Notes: generated by a model not told the origin, from the letters alone. 64,000 bases of DNA from an uncultured Collinsella sp. (GCA_902492235.1 CABUKS010000009.1:6023-70022); one strand, 5' to 3'. Positions 42,254-50,840 are shown, numbered from the stretch's first letter. Numbers and translations: made by a program.

Positions 42254-42336
42254 AATGTGACAAAGCGACAGTCCCTTTGCTAGCCGTTGGGGACGTTCTT
42301 AAACGACTAGTCGTTAAGGAACGTCCCCAACGGCTA
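42252..42336. repeat. Broken AAAG..GTCCCTTT hairpin fused to a 56-bp palindrome
   Basis: GAATGTGACAAAGCGACAGTCCCTTTG (42254-42280) is a hairpin copy that loses its right outer arm. It runs directly into a palindrome at 42281-42336 whose arms TAGCCGTTGGGGACGTTC / GAACGTCCCCAACGGCTA are perfect over 18 bases. Together they look like one repeat inserted into another. Nothing else was seen in the rest of the gap before prfA. Confidence 0.65.
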
Positions 42337-42544
42337 CGTTCACTCATTCCGTGCGGGTTATATGCAGGTTTGCCTGCGCACGCTATCATGTATGGGTTAG
42401 ACCGCAACTATGTACCCCATACGCGAAGGGATGCGCATGTATCTGAAGATCGACATGTTCTAGCCGGGCTTACCCCCGCAGCGGCGCCGTGCGCCCCATC
42501 AACTCTGCCGATTTTCACCTTCACGCATATAAAGGAGTCCCGCC

Positions 42545-43612
42545 ATGCGCGACAAGCTCGAAAAGATTATCAAGGCCTACGAGGAGCTCGAGAAGAAGCT
42601 CTCCGACCCGGCCGTCGCCTCCGATATTAAGGAGTTCACGCGTCTCAACAAGGAGTACGCGCACCAGTCCGACCTCATCGCCGCCTCGCGCGAGTACATC
42701 GGCGCGCTCGATGACATCGATGCCGCCAAGGAAATGCTCCACGATACCACCGACGCGGACGAGAAGGAGATGCTCCAGATGGACATCTCCGAAAACGAGG
42801 CAAAGCTTCCCCAGCTCGAGGAAGACATCAAGTACATGCTCATCCCGAGCGACCCCAACGACGACAAGAACACCATCGTCGAGATTCGCTCTGCCGCCGG
42901 TGGCGACGAGGCGGCCATCTTTGCCGGCGATCTGTACAAGATGTACCAGCGCTTCTGCGAGTCGCGCGGCTGGAAGACCACCGTGCTCGACTCCAGCCCC
43001 AGCGAGGCCGGCGGCTTTAAGTCCATCGAGTTCAAGGTCGAGGGCGACCGCGTCTACTCCGTCATGAAGTACGAGTCCGGCGTGCATCGCGTCCAGCGCG
43101 TCCCCAAGACCGAGTCCCAGGGTCGCATCCAGACCTCTACGGCAACCGTCGCCGTGCTTCCCGAGGCCGAGGAGATCGACGTTCAGATCAACCAGTCCGA
43201 CCTGCGCATCGATACCTACTGCGCCTCCGGTCCTGGCGGTCAGTGCGTTAACACCACCTACTCCGCCGTGCGCATCACCCACCTGCCCACCAACACCGTG
43301 GTGCAGTCGCAGGAGCAGCGTTCCCAGATTCAGAACCGCGAGGTCTGCATGCAGATGCTGCGTGCCCGTCTGTACGAGATGGAACTCGAGAAGCAGCAGG
43401 CCGAGCTCGGCGCCGAGCGCCAGAGCCAGATCGGCCACGGCAACCGTTCCGAGAAGATTCGTACTTACAACCAGCCCCAGGACCGCGTGACCGATCACCG
43501 TATCGGCTTCAACTCCACCTACAACGGCGTCCTTCTGGGCGATCAGCTCGGCACCGTGATCGAGGCACTCGCCGCCGCCGAGCGAGCCGAGAAGCTGGCG
43601 CAGGCTGTGTAG
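42545..43612 (+). CDS. prfA: Peptide chain release factor 1 (RF1)
   Basis: This 355-residue factor reads UAG and UAA stop codons and triggers peptide release on the ribosome. The codon-recognition tripeptide region is VPKTESQGR (PKT at 187-189, a PxT form typical of RF1 rather than the SPF of RF2). The catalytic GGQ is at 231-233 in SGPGGQCVNTT. The N-terminal coiled coil and IRTYNQPQDRVTDHRI are also standard. It precedes prmC, the enzyme that methylates its GGQ Gln, separated by about 640 bases of repeats. Confidence 0.97.
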   Translation: MRDKLEKIIKAYEELEKKLSDPAVASDIKEFTRLNKEYAHQSDLIAASREYIGALDDIDAAKEMLHDTTDADEKEMLQMDISENEAKLPQLEEDIKYMLIPSDPNDDKNTIVEIRSAAGGDEAAIFAGDLYKMYQRFCESRGWKTTVLDSSPSEAGGFKSIEFKVEGDRVYSVMKYESGVHRVQRVPKTESQGRIQTSTATVAVLPEAEEIDVQINQSDLRIDTYCASGPGGQCVNTTYSAVRITHLPTNTVVQSQEQRSQIQNREVCMQMLRARLYEMELEKQQAELGAERQSQIGHGNRSEKIRTYNQPQDRVTDHRIGFNSTYNGVLLGDQLGTVIEALAAAERAEKLAQAV

Positions 43613-43615
43613 TGG

Positions 43616-43760
43616 GTTACGCGGTTTTGCCAAACCGCGTAACGGCTTGACGCTGCGCGCCGCCCAGAGCGACAATTTGTCATTCAAAAGGCAAGGCATG
43701 ACCAGAAGGTCTATGCCTTGCCTTTTTCATGCCAACTTGTTCGCTCTGGACGTCGCTCGC
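43616..43760 (+). repeat. Composite structured element, copy 3
   Basis: Hairpin A GTTACGCGGTTT / AAACCGCGTAAC (43616-43643) is followed by TTGACGCTGC. Hairpin B has outer CCAGAGCGACAA / TTGTTCGCTCTGG (43664-43675, 43737-43749), an inner AAAAGGCAAGGCAT / ATGCCTTGCCTTTT stem and an apical GACC-AGAA-GGTC. It begins four bases after the prfA stop and could also end that transcript. Confidence 0.72.
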
Positions 43761-43830
43761 TGTCCGTCCTCTGCCTGCGGCGTTGCCTTGCTCCGGATGC
43801 GGTATGCTCAACCTGTGGCGCCTTAGATGT

Positions 43831-43857
43831 AGTCATTGGGGACGTTCTTAAATGACT
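43831..43857. repeat. GGGGACGTTC hairpin motif
   Basis: AGTCATT and AATGACT flank the conserved block GGGGACGTTCTTA in a perfect 7-bp stem. Confidence 0.6.
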
Positions 43858-43886
43858 GGGTTGAGTAAAATACTTTTCGAGTTTAT

Positions 43887-44114
43887 TTAATCTGCTTTGT
43901 TAGAAATTAAGCTGTCTACCTGCTCAAAGTAATTAACAGTCTTCATCTGATATTGAAAATATTGCTCGAAAAATCGTTCAAGAAGTCGCGGGGCGATTTT
44001 TGATGGGTCGCGCGTCAAGCGATGTGGCAAGTTCTTGGTTAGATATTGGTCAGTTTTGGGGCAACCTTGCCAAAAGCTTGACGGATGCAGATTTAGACGT
44101 CGACGAATGAACAC
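43887..44114 (-). pseudogene. AT-rich gene remnant, unrecognised
   Basis: A minus-strand frame of 75 residues (ending QVDSLISNKAD) occupies a stretch clearly richer in A and T than its surroundings. It has no good ribosome site and no recognised domain. Composition and isolation between repeats suggest a decayed fragment of a transferred gene, but a small real gene cannot be excluded. The rest of the 640-base prfA-prmC gap holds the repeats listed separately. Confidence 0.3.
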
Positions 44115-44249
44115 TTCGATTGCGATTCAAGCAAAATTCTGGGCTGATTCTCGATAATCGCTTCCAATCGTTCCTTGCCGCGTGCCGCCCTCGCGTACAA
44201 TCTGCTCCGACATTCGCGCGCCGTCCGGCGCTTAAGAGGGGAGGGCCCC

Positions 44250-45524
44250 ATGGCAAACGAGATTTGGACCATCAAGCGTTGTCTCGAGTGGACCAAGGAG
44301 TACCTGGCCGAGCGCGGCGAGGAGCACCCCCGTCTTTCTGCCGAGTGGCTGCTCTGCGCTGCCACGGGTTTGGCACGCATCGACTTATATATGCGCATGG
44401 ACGAGACGCTTAACGCGGCTCAGCTCGAGACCATGCACGCGGCCGTTGTTCGTCGCGCTAAAGGTGAACCGCTGCAGTACATCACCGGCAGCACGCAGTT
44501 TCGCATGATCGACGTCACGTGCGCCCCCGGCGTGCTCATTCCGCGTCCCGAGACCGAGATGCTCGTCGAGGAAGTCCTCAATTATCTGGATGCCGAGGTG
44601 CTGAGCCCCGAGGCTGCTGCCCGTCAGCGTGTTGAGCTGCCTTGGAACGATGAGGTCGAGGAGGCACGCAAGGCTGAGGCCGCGCTGGCAGACGAACGCG
44701 CGGCCGCCGAGCGCCGTGCCGCCAACCTGACGGCCGCCGATGAGGCTGCGCTGGGTAGCGACGTGCTCGGCAGCCGCGCCTATGCCGAGGAACTGGCCGA
44801 CCGCGAGGCCGAGGAAGCCGCCGCGCAGGCAGCAGAAGCCGAAGCGGCAGAAGCAGAGGCCATGGAAACCCCCGAGCCCGAGCTCGACGAATACGGCATC
44901 GCCATTGAGGACAACGACCAACAGGCGACTCCCGCGCAAGATGCCGCCGAGGCCAACGTATCTGCCCCAGCCGAGCCCCGCACTGCCCGCGTTCTCGAGG
45001 TCGGCTGCGGCACGGGCTGCATTTCGCTCTCCCTTGCCTGGGAGCGCCGCGGGCACGTTACCTGCACTGCTACCGATATCGAGCCGCGCGCCATCGACCT
45101 TGCTACCAAAAACCGCGATGCGCTTGGCCTCACGTCCGACGAGGTCGCCTTCAGCCTCACGAACCTGGTGAGCTCCATCCCCCGCGAGGAGTGGGGCACC
45201 TTTGACGTGCTCGTCTCCAACCCGCCTTACATTCCGACCGACGTTATGCGCTCGCTGCCGCACGAGGTCAAGGATTTTGAGCCCGACCTGGCGCTCGAGG
45301 GCGGCGCCGACGGCCTCGATATCTTCCGCCGCCTGCTCAATGCGGCGCCTTACATGCTGCGCGCCGGCGGCCTGTTTGCCTGCGAGCTCTACGAGGGTGC
45401 CCTCGATGCCGCGGCCGAGCTCTGTCGCCAGGCAGGCCTTTCGGACGTGCGTATCGTCCATGACCTTACCGATCGCCCCCGCATCGTCCGAGCCATCGTC
45501 ACCGAGCCTAAGCAGCGCCAGTAA
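44250..45524 (+). CDS. prmC: Peptide chain release factor N5-glutamine methyltransferase with large acidic insert
   Basis: This 424-residue enzyme methylates the Gln of the GGQ motif in release factors. The N-terminal helical domain (residues 1-100) includes GEPLQYITGSTQF and VLIPRPETE. The SAM domain has VLEVGCGTGCISLSL (motif I, from residue 248) and the catalytic VSNPPYIP. Between them, residues 115-245 form an Ala/Glu-rich, probably coiled-coil insert absent from the usual 280-residue PrmC. The ATG at 44250 has GGGAGG upstream. It pairs functionally with prfA. Confidence 0.93.
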   Translation: MANEIWTIKRCLEWTKEYLAERGEEHPRLSAEWLLCAATGLARIDLYMRMDETLNAAQLETMHAAVVRRAKGEPLQYITGSTQFRMIDVTCAPGVLIPRPETEMLVEEVLNYLDAEVLSPEAAARQRVELPWNDEVEEARKAEAALADERAAAERRAANLTAADEAALGSDVLGSRAYAEELADREAEEAAAQAAEAEAAEAEAMETPEPELDEYGIAIEDNDQQATPAQDAAEANVSAPAEPRTARVLEVGCGTGCISLSLAWERRGHVTCTATDIEPRAIDLATKNRDALGLTSDEVAFSLTNLVSSIPREEWGTFDVLVSNPPYIPTDVMRSLPHEVKDFEPDLALEGGADGLDIFRRLLNAAPYMLRAGGLFACELYEGALDAAAELCRQAGLSDVRIVHDLTDRPRIVRAIVTEPKQRQ

Positions 45525-45538
45525 TATTTATTAACTGG

Positions 45539-45568
45539 TTAGCAAAAATTATAAAGTAGTTTATAATT
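45539..45568 (+). promoter_or_regulatory. hicAB promoter with overlapping palindromic operator
   Basis: TTAGCA (45539-45544), a 17-base spacer and TATAAT (45562-45567) form a good sigma-70-type promoter 25 bases before hicA. AATTATAAA-GTAG-TTTATAATT (45547-45568) is a perfect inverted repeat covering the spacer and -10 box, which suits repression by the HicB DNA-binding domain. Confidence 0.7.
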
Positions 45569-45592
45569 AGGACGGCTGAAAGAGGTCGGCCC

Positions 45593-45778
45593 ATGCAACC
45601 TCCTATCTTTCGGGAAATCATTGCCCTACCCAAGCACGATGGATTCGTGAAGGTCGCGCAAGTCGGTAGTCGTGCTAAGTATGTTTCTGGTGACCGTGTT
45701 GTCACCGTGAACGGCTCTGGTGGTGATCGACCAAAGAAGGGCACGTGGGCAAGTATTCGTCGCCAAGCTGGATGGTAG
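45593..45778 (+). CDS. hicA: HicA-family toxin-like protein lacking the usual active-site His
   Basis: This 61-residue protein has the HicA double-stranded-RNA-binding-like fold: FREIIALPKHDGFVKVAQVGS, then RVVTVNGSGG and KKGTWASIRRQAG at the C-terminus. HicA toxins cleave mRNA using a His in a GSH motif. Here the position reads GSR (25-27), and the second His of the GHG-type segment is also changed (GSG). The protein may therefore be a dead toxin or use other residues. It is followed by hicB after 11 bases. Confidence 0.85.
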   Translation: MQPPIFREIIALPKHDGFVKVAQVGSRAKYVSGDRVVTVNGSGGDRPKKGTWASIRRQAGW

Positions 45779-45789
45779 TTGGAGGCAAA

Positions 45790-46236
45790 ATGAGGCAGCG
45801 ATTTACCTATGACTGCGTTCTCATAAAAGAAGACGACGGTTACTGCGCCAGCTTCCCGCAGATTCCCGGCGCCTTTGCCGATGGCGATACACGCGAAGAA
45901 GCGATTGCCCATGCCACCGAGGCGCTGATGGCGTTTTTGGCCGACGACCTCAACAACGGTTTGACTCCGGCAGGGTACGAACACTCGGCCGAGGTCGTGG
46001 CCCTTTCAGTCGAAATCGACCACGAGGACGCTCGGGAAGCGGCGTGCCGAACATTTAAAGGCGCAGCGCTGGACCTCAAAGTCTCCGCTCCGCGGATTAC
46101 CGCGCTGGTCAAAGCCGGAAAGCTCGATGTTGAACTCGTCGATGGCCGTCGGATGATAACGATAGACAGCATCGAGCGCTACGCCGCCCAAGAACGTCAC
46201 GCCGGAAGACCAAAGAAGTCTGTAGCCTTCCAATAA
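45790..46236 (+). CDS. hicB: HicB-family antitoxin with C-terminal DNA-binding domain
   Basis: This 148-residue antitoxin has an N-terminal HicB fold (FTYDCVLIKEDDGYCASFPQIPGAFADGDTREEAIAHATEAL), which normally binds and blocks HicA. Its C-terminal segment (APRITALVKAGKLDVELVDGRRMITIDSIERYAAQ) resembles an excisionase/MerR-like helix-turn-helix. It would also repress the shared promoter through the palindrome over the -10 box. GGAGG lies directly before the ATG at 45790. Confidence 0.85.
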   Translation: MRQRFTYDCVLIKEDDGYCASFPQIPGAFADGDTREEAIAHATEALMAFLADDLNNGLTPAGYEHSAEVVALSVEIDHEDAREAACRTFKGAALDLKVSAPRITALVKAGKLDVELVDGRRMITIDSIERYAAQERHAGRPKKSVAFQ

Positions 46237-46321
46237 CCCCCTGACTTTCACCGACTACTAGAGCCGCTCACCAAACCAACATGCACTCTGGCCAAATAGG
46301 TTGAACGTTTCGTGCGAGAAT

Positions 46322-46360
46322 GCCCCTCAGTAAACAAACTTGCACCAGAGCGTAAGGGGC
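46322..46360 (+). promoter_or_regulatory. Possible hairpin covering the tsaC ribosome site
   Basis: GCCCCT (46322-46327) can pair with AGGGGC (46355-46360), which contains the only purine-rich site before the tsaC ATG. A six-base stem with a long loop is weak evidence for translational control. Confidence 0.25.
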
Positions 46361-46370
46361 TGGCATACAC

Positions 46371-47114
46371 ATGCAGACGGTCTATCGGGTATACGAGGGA
46401 ACGCGCGAGCCGCATCGGCTCGCCGTCGAGCGCACGGCCGAGGTGCTCGGCCGCGGCGGCCTGGCCTTGATCCCGACCGAGACCGTCTACGGTGTCGCCG
46501 TGGCAGTCAACGCCTTCTCGGACGCCGTGCCCCAAGATACAAGCGAATTCCCATCGTGGCCGCGCGATCCGCAGGCTGTCGTCAATGGCGCCGCGGTCCC
46601 CGCGCTCGGTACCGGCTACCGCCGCATCTTTACCCTCAAGCGGCGCAAGCTCACCCAAACGGTCGCCTGGCTGGTTGATAATGCCGAAGCACTCGACCGC
46701 TATGGCGTGGATATCCCCGAAGAGGCTCGCGTACTCGCGCGACGATGCTGGCCGGGAGCCCTGACTATCGTGGTCAAGGCGGCCCCCTGCGTGCCGACCT
46801 TTATGCGTGCCGCCGACGACACGGTGGCTCTTCGCGCGTCGGCCTCGCCTGTGGTCCAAGCGCTCATCCGCGCCTGCGGCAGTCCCCTTGCCTGTACGAG
46901 CGCCAACACGCACGGCGCGCCCTCGCCGGCAAGCTTTGCCGCCGTCGAGGGTCGCATCCTGGAGGGGGTCGATGTTGCCGTCGACGCCGGCGAGACCCCG
47001 TGTCGCGACGCCTCGACCATCGTGTCGTTCCAGCACGGCGGGCTCCAGATCCTGCGCCAAGGCGCACTTCCCGCATCAGAGATCGAACGGGTCCTGTCCG
47101 ACCCGATGCAATAG
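46371..47114 (+). CDS. tsaC: L-threonylcarbamoyladenylate synthase (Sua5/YrdC family)
   Basis: This 247-residue enzyme makes threonylcarbamoyl-AMP from Thr, bicarbonate and ATP for t6A37 modification of ANN-decoding tRNAs. GLALIPTETVYGVA is the conserved N-terminal loop, FTLKRRKLTQTVAWLV carries the Lys/Arg pair, CWPGALTIVVKA and LACTSANTHGAPSP complete the YrdC signature. No separate Sua5 domain follows. In many genomes it sits next to prfA-prmC, and here hicAB lies in between. Confidence 0.92.
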   Translation: MQTVYRVYEGTREPHRLAVERTAEVLGRGGLALIPTETVYGVAVAVNAFSDAVPQDTSEFPSWPRDPQAVVNGAAVPALGTGYRRIFTLKRRKLTQTVAWLVDNAEALDRYGVDIPEEARVLARRCWPGALTIVVKAAPCVPTFMRAADDTVALRASASPVVQALIRACGSPLACTSANTHGAPSPASFAAVEGRILEGVDVAVDAGETPCRDASTIVSFQHGGLQILRQGALPASEIERVLSDPMQ

Positions 47115-47127
47115 AAAGGTGTAAGCG

Positions 47128-48669
47128 ATGTCGTTGAATCTGGGCAGCCTGGGCATGGAAGATGCCTCGTTTAACTTTGGCGGTTCCTACATCATGGCGC
47201 TCGACTGCGGCACCACCTCGGTACTTGCGACCATCGTCGACGAGTACGGCTGCATCGTCGCGCAGGCACGTCGTAGCGTCAAAACCAGCTTCCCGCGTCC
47301 CGGTTGGATAGAGCAAGACCCCATGGAGGTGCTTGCCAGCCAGATCGGCGTGATGATGGAGGTCCAGTTTAAGAGCGGCATCCATTCTGACCGCATCGCC
47401 GCCATCGGTATCTCCAACCAGCGCGAGACCACGGTGGTGTGGGACCGCATAAGCGGCCAACCCATCTATAACGCCATCGTGTGGCAATGCCGTCGCACCG
47501 CACCTCTGATCGACGAGCTGGTCGAGCGGGGCGCAGAAGAGCTGGTGCGCTCCCGCACGGGACTCACGCTCGATCCGTATTTCTCGGCTTCCAAGGTGCA
47601 GTGGATCCTCGACAACGTCGACGGTGCGCGTGAGAGCGCGGCGGCGGGCGACCTCATGTTCGGCACCATCGACACCTGGCTCATCTACAACCTCACCGGC
47701 AGTCAGGTCTTTGCCACCGACTACACCAATGCCAGCCGCACGGCACTCTTTAATATCCATACGCTCGATTGGGACGACGACCTGCTGGCGCTCTTTGACG
47801 TTCCACGTTCCATGATGCCCGAGGTTCGTTGGAGCTCGGGCGACTACGGCCGCGTCGCGAGCGACATCATGACCAACATGCCGCCCATCATGGGCGTGGC
47901 GGGCGACCAGCAGGCGTCGCTGTTCGGCCACTGCTGCTTCCATCCCGGCCAGACCAAAAACACCTATGGCACGGGTTGCTTTATGCTCATGAACACCGGC
48001 GACGAGGTCGTCGAATCCAAGAACGGTCTGGTCTCCACGATCGGTATCGCCGCGGACGGCAAGATCAGCTATGCACTCGAGGGCTCCATCTTTGCTGCCG
48101 GTTCCACCATGAACTGGCTGCGCAACAACATGGGCATCATCTCGAGTGTGAGCGAGTCGGCACAACTCGCCGCTTCGATCAACGACAATGAGGGCTGCTA
48201 CTTCGTCCCCGCCTTTGCGGGTCTGGGCGCTCCCTGGTGGGACCCGCATGCCCGCGGTATCGTGTGCGGTCTGACCGGCGCCTCGAGCCGTGCGACCATC
48301 GTACGTGCCGCCTGCGAATCCATGGCATATCAGAGCTACGACGTGCTGCGCGCCATGGAGCAGGACGTGGGACTTTCGATTGAGCGCCTGTCCGTCGATG
48401 GCGGTGCCTCGTGCAACGAGTTCATCATGCAATTCCAGGCCGATCTGCTGGATATCCCCGTGTTGCAGTGCGAGACGGTGGAGACCACGGCGATCGGTGC
48501 CGCGTACTTGGCGGGTCTTGCCGTCGGCTATTGGGAAGACCTGGAAGAACTGGAGCAAAATGCCCAGATCGTTAGGACCTTCCTTCCCCACATGTCCGCC
48601 GAGCGCCGCGAACAAAACCTTGCGGGCTGGTGTGATGCAGTCAAGCGCTCGCTCAGTACCGCACAGTAG
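47128..48669 (+). CDS. glpK: Glycerol kinase
   Basis: This 513-residue FGGY-family kinase phosphorylates glycerol to glycerol-3-phosphate with ATP. YIMALDCGTTSVLATIVDEYG starts the first lobe. NQRETTVVWDR holds a glycerol-binding Arg-Glu pair, GTGCFMLMNTGDEVV and LSVDGGASCNEFIMQFQADLL are FGGY landmarks. About 20 residues precede the usual start (MSLNLGSLGMEDASFNFGG). GAAAGG precedes the ATG, so the extension appears real. No glpF or glycerol-3-phosphate dehydrogenase gene is adjacent. Confidence 0.95.
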   Translation: MSLNLGSLGMEDASFNFGGSYIMALDCGTTSVLATIVDEYGCIVAQARRSVKTSFPRPGWIEQDPMEVLASQIGVMMEVQFKSGIHSDRIAAIGISNQRETTVVWDRISGQPIYNAIVWQCRRTAPLIDELVERGAEELVRSRTGLTLDPYFSASKVQWILDNVDGARESAAAGDLMFGTIDTWLIYNLTGSQVFATDYTNASRTALFNIHTLDWDDDLLALFDVPRSMMPEVRWSSGDYGRVASDIMTNMPPIMGVAGDQQASLFGHCCFHPGQTKNTYGTGCFMLMNTGDEVVESKNGLVSTIGIAADGKISYALEGSIFAAGSTMNWLRNNMGIISSVSESAQLAASINDNEGCYFVPAFAGLGAPWWDPHARGIVCGLTGASSRATIVRAACESMAYQSYDVLRAMEQDVGLSIERLSVDGGASCNEFIMQFQADLLDIPVLQCETVETTAIGAAYLAGLAVGYWEDLEELEQNAQIVRTFLPHMSAERREQNLAGWCDAVKRSLSTAQ

Positions 48670-48792
48670 GGCTGCGATGGGCTGCTCGATACAACAAACC
48701 GCTAAACTAATGCACGGCGCGCGGCAACAACATCGCCATGCGCCTTGCCAGCAAGGCCATCTTCCGGCCGCAACGAAAGGGGCAATCAACCC

Positions 48793-49440
48793 ATGACCGT
48801 CACCTACGATACGTCCCGTGTGACCCTTGTCGATCACCCGCTCGTCCAGCATAAGCTGTCGATTCTGCGCGACAAAAACACCGGCACCAACCAGTTCCGC
48901 CAGCTCGTGCGCGAACTCGCACTTTTTGACGGCTACGAGGCCATGCGCGACCTGCCCATGGAAGACGTCGAAGTCGAGACCCCCATCACCACCGCAACGT
49001 TTAAGCAGCTCGCCGGCAAAAAGCTCGCCATCGTTCCCATTCTGCGTGCAGGCCTTGGCATGGTCGATGGCATCCTCGACTTGGTACCCTCCGCTCGCGT
49101 GGGCCACATCGGTATGGAGCGCGACGAGGTTACCCACGAGCCGCATGAGTATTACTGCAAGATGCCCAAGGATATCGACCAGCGCATCTGCCTGGTCGTC
49201 GACCCCATGCTCGCCACGGGCGGTTCGGCCGAGATGGCCATCAGCTACCTGCGCGAGCGCGGTGTCAAGGACATCCGCATGCTGTGCATCGTCGCGGCCC
49301 CCGAGGGCCTCAAGTCGCTGACTGAGAAGGACCCCGATGTGCATATCTATACCTGCGCCATCGACGACCATCTCAACGAAGCTGCCTACATCGTTCCCGG
49401 CCTGGGCGACGCCGGCGACCGCATCTACGGCACGCTGTAA
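48793..49440 (+). CDS. upp: Uracil phosphoribosyltransferase
   Basis: This 215-residue enzyme converts uracil and PRPP to UMP in pyrimidine salvage. [21 protein letters not shown] starts the protein in the standard way. [14 protein letters not shown] is a conserved strand-loop, [17 protein letters not shown] is the PRPP-binding loop, and [14 protein letters not shown] is the uracil-binding C-terminus. GAAAGGGG precedes the ATG at 48793. It lies just upstream of the ATP synthase operon, with a promoter-like region between. Confidence 0.96.
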   Translation: MTVTYDTSRVTLVDHPLVQHKLSILRDKNTGTNQFRQLVRELALFDGYEAMRDLPMEDVEVETPITTATFKQLAGKKLAIVPILRAGLGMVDGILDLVPSARVGHIGMERDEVTHEPHEYYCKMPKDIDQRICLVVDPMLATGGSAEMAISYLRERGVKDIRMLCIVAAPEGLKSLTEKDPDVHIYTCAIDDHLNEAAYIVPGLGDAGDRIYGTL

Positions 49441-49632
49441 TCTCTGGGCCATACCGGCTAACGTCGAAAATACGAAGAAATGGTGCGCGCGGGCGAGCAA
49501 AAGACGACCACGCGCACTCCTGTTAACGGACGTTTTGCCCTGCAGGGTTCGAGAAAAACGTATTACCGTACCTGCGGCATAAAGAAGGTCTTAAGAAAAC
49601 GAACAGGTGCGTATTAACCGATGCTTTTTCGG

Positions 49633-49660
49633 TTGTACTTTAGCGATTGGCTCGTACAAT
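49633..49660 (+). promoter_or_regulatory. Candidate promoter of the ATP synthase operon
   Basis: TTGTAC, a 16-base spacer and TACAAT lie about 60 bases before the first gene. A small hairpin (AACCGA / TCGGTT) just upstream may end the upp transcript. Confidence 0.4.
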
Positions 49661-49721
49661 AGTCACCAATGTTTGGCGGGAACTGTTCTGTAAGGCGTTA
49701 AAAAGGAAAGTGAGGACGCCA

Positions 49722-50033
49722 GTGTTTCAGATAGCCGATCTGCTCGCTATCGTTGCAGGTGCCATCGCGGGCGCGATTGCCTTCCTTCCCTTTGTCTTTA
49801 CGCTCAAGCCGGTTCTTGACGATAAGCAGAATGCGGACATGCTCAAGGGTATGGTGAGTCTCGCGGTCTCGGCAATCGCGTTGCTTGTCTTTACCTTGGT
49901 TGTGTTTGTGTTGTTCGGAGAGGCATTTCGCATGTTCCTCCTGGGCGAGGCGATCGGCTTCGTGGCCTTTATGGCCGCCTGCGCGGTTCGCGTCGCCAAG
50001 GCGCTGCGAGATCCTCATGAGGTCGAAAGGTAA
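49722..50033 (+). CDS. AtpI-like small membrane protein heading the ATP synthase operon
   Basis: This 103-residue protein has three or four hydrophobic segments (VFQIADLLAIVAGAIAGAIAFLPFVF and others), the size and topology of AtpI-like proteins that open many atp operons and assist c-ring assembly. Sequence alone does not prove the AtpI family. The GTG at 49722 was chosen because GAGGAC is correctly spaced; an upstream ATG at 49647 lacks a site. It ends three bases before atpB. Confidence 0.65.
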   Translation: MFQIADLLAIVAGAIAGAIAFLPFVFTLKPVLDDKQNADMLKGMVSLAVSAIALLVFTLVVFVLFGEAFRMFLLGEAIGFVAFMAACAVRVAKALRDPHEVER

Positions 50034-50036
50034 GTC

Positions 50037-50840
50037 GTGGAAATTTTTGAAAAGCTGCCTGATGAGATTAATCATCTGGTCAGCGAGTTCAGCTCCACCC
50101 CTGTCGTGGGCGATCTGAGCTGCGGCATCACGCAGTACTCGTTTTGGCTGATCGTCTCCACGATCGTGCTCCTGATCGTCCTGGCCGTGTTCAAGAAGAA
50201 GCAGACCCTGGTTCCCAAGGGCTTCTTCGTCAACGGTTTCGAGTACATCATCGAGTACGTCGAGAACGATATCGGCAAGGGTGTCGTGGGTGAGAACTGG
50301 AAGAAGCACTTCCCGTTCCTGTGCTCGCTTTTCCTGTTCATCCTGATCAATAACATGATCGGCCTGATCCCGGGAATGAAGCCCGGCACCGGCGCAATCG
50401 GCTCCACCGCCGCACTCGCCATTTTCGCCTTCGTGTACTTCATCTACTACGGATGCAAGGCTCACGGCGTGATCGGCTACATCAAGAGCCTCGCCCCGCA
50501 GGGCGTGAGCTTCCCGATGAACGTGCTCGTGTGGGTCGTCGAGCTTTTCTCGACCTTCCTGCGCCTCATCACGCTCGCCGTCCGTCTGTTCTGCAACATG
50601 TTCGCAGGACACGTGGTCATGGGCTCGTTCGCCATCATGGCGAGCATGTTCATGCAGCCGCTGCTTCAGCAGGTTTCCGCGGCCCACGCCGTCGGCGCCC
50701 TGCCTTCGCTGGCCTGGCTTGCCATCCTCATCCTGATCTATGCGATCGAGCTTGTGGTCGGCGCCATCCAGGCTTACGTCTTCACGGTCCTTACCGCCGT
50801 GTATGTCTCCGAGGCAGAGGAGGTCGCGGAGGAGGAGTAA
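50037..50840 (+). CDS. atpB: ATP synthase F0 subunit a
   Basis: This 267-residue membrane subunit forms the proton half-channels against the c-ring. Five or six hydrophobic segments are visible. LITLAVRLFCNMFAGHVVMG contains the essential Arg, LPSLAWLAILILIYAIELVVGAIQAYVFTVLTAVY is the conserved C-terminal pair of helices. The gene starts at GTG with GAAAGG upstream. It is the second gene of the nine-gene operon. Confidence 0.95.
   Translation: MEIFEKLPDEINHLVSEFSSTPVVGDLSCGITQYSFWLIVSTIVLLIVLAVFKKKQTLVPKGFFVNGFEYIIEYVENDIGKGVVGENWKKHFPFLCSLFLFILINNMIGLIPGMKPGTGAIGSTAALAIFAFVYFIYYGCKAHGVIGYIKSLAPQGVSFPMNVLVWVVELFSTFLRLITLAVRLFCNMFAGHVVMGSFAIMASMFMQPLLQQVSAAHAVGALPSLAWLAILILIYAIELVVGAIQAYVFTVLTAVYVSEAEEVAEEE

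Noticed and set aside
46864..49500. Minus-strand open frame of nearly 880 codons opposite glpK and upp
   Set aside because: Shadow of two conserved enzymes, no ribosome site, no domain.
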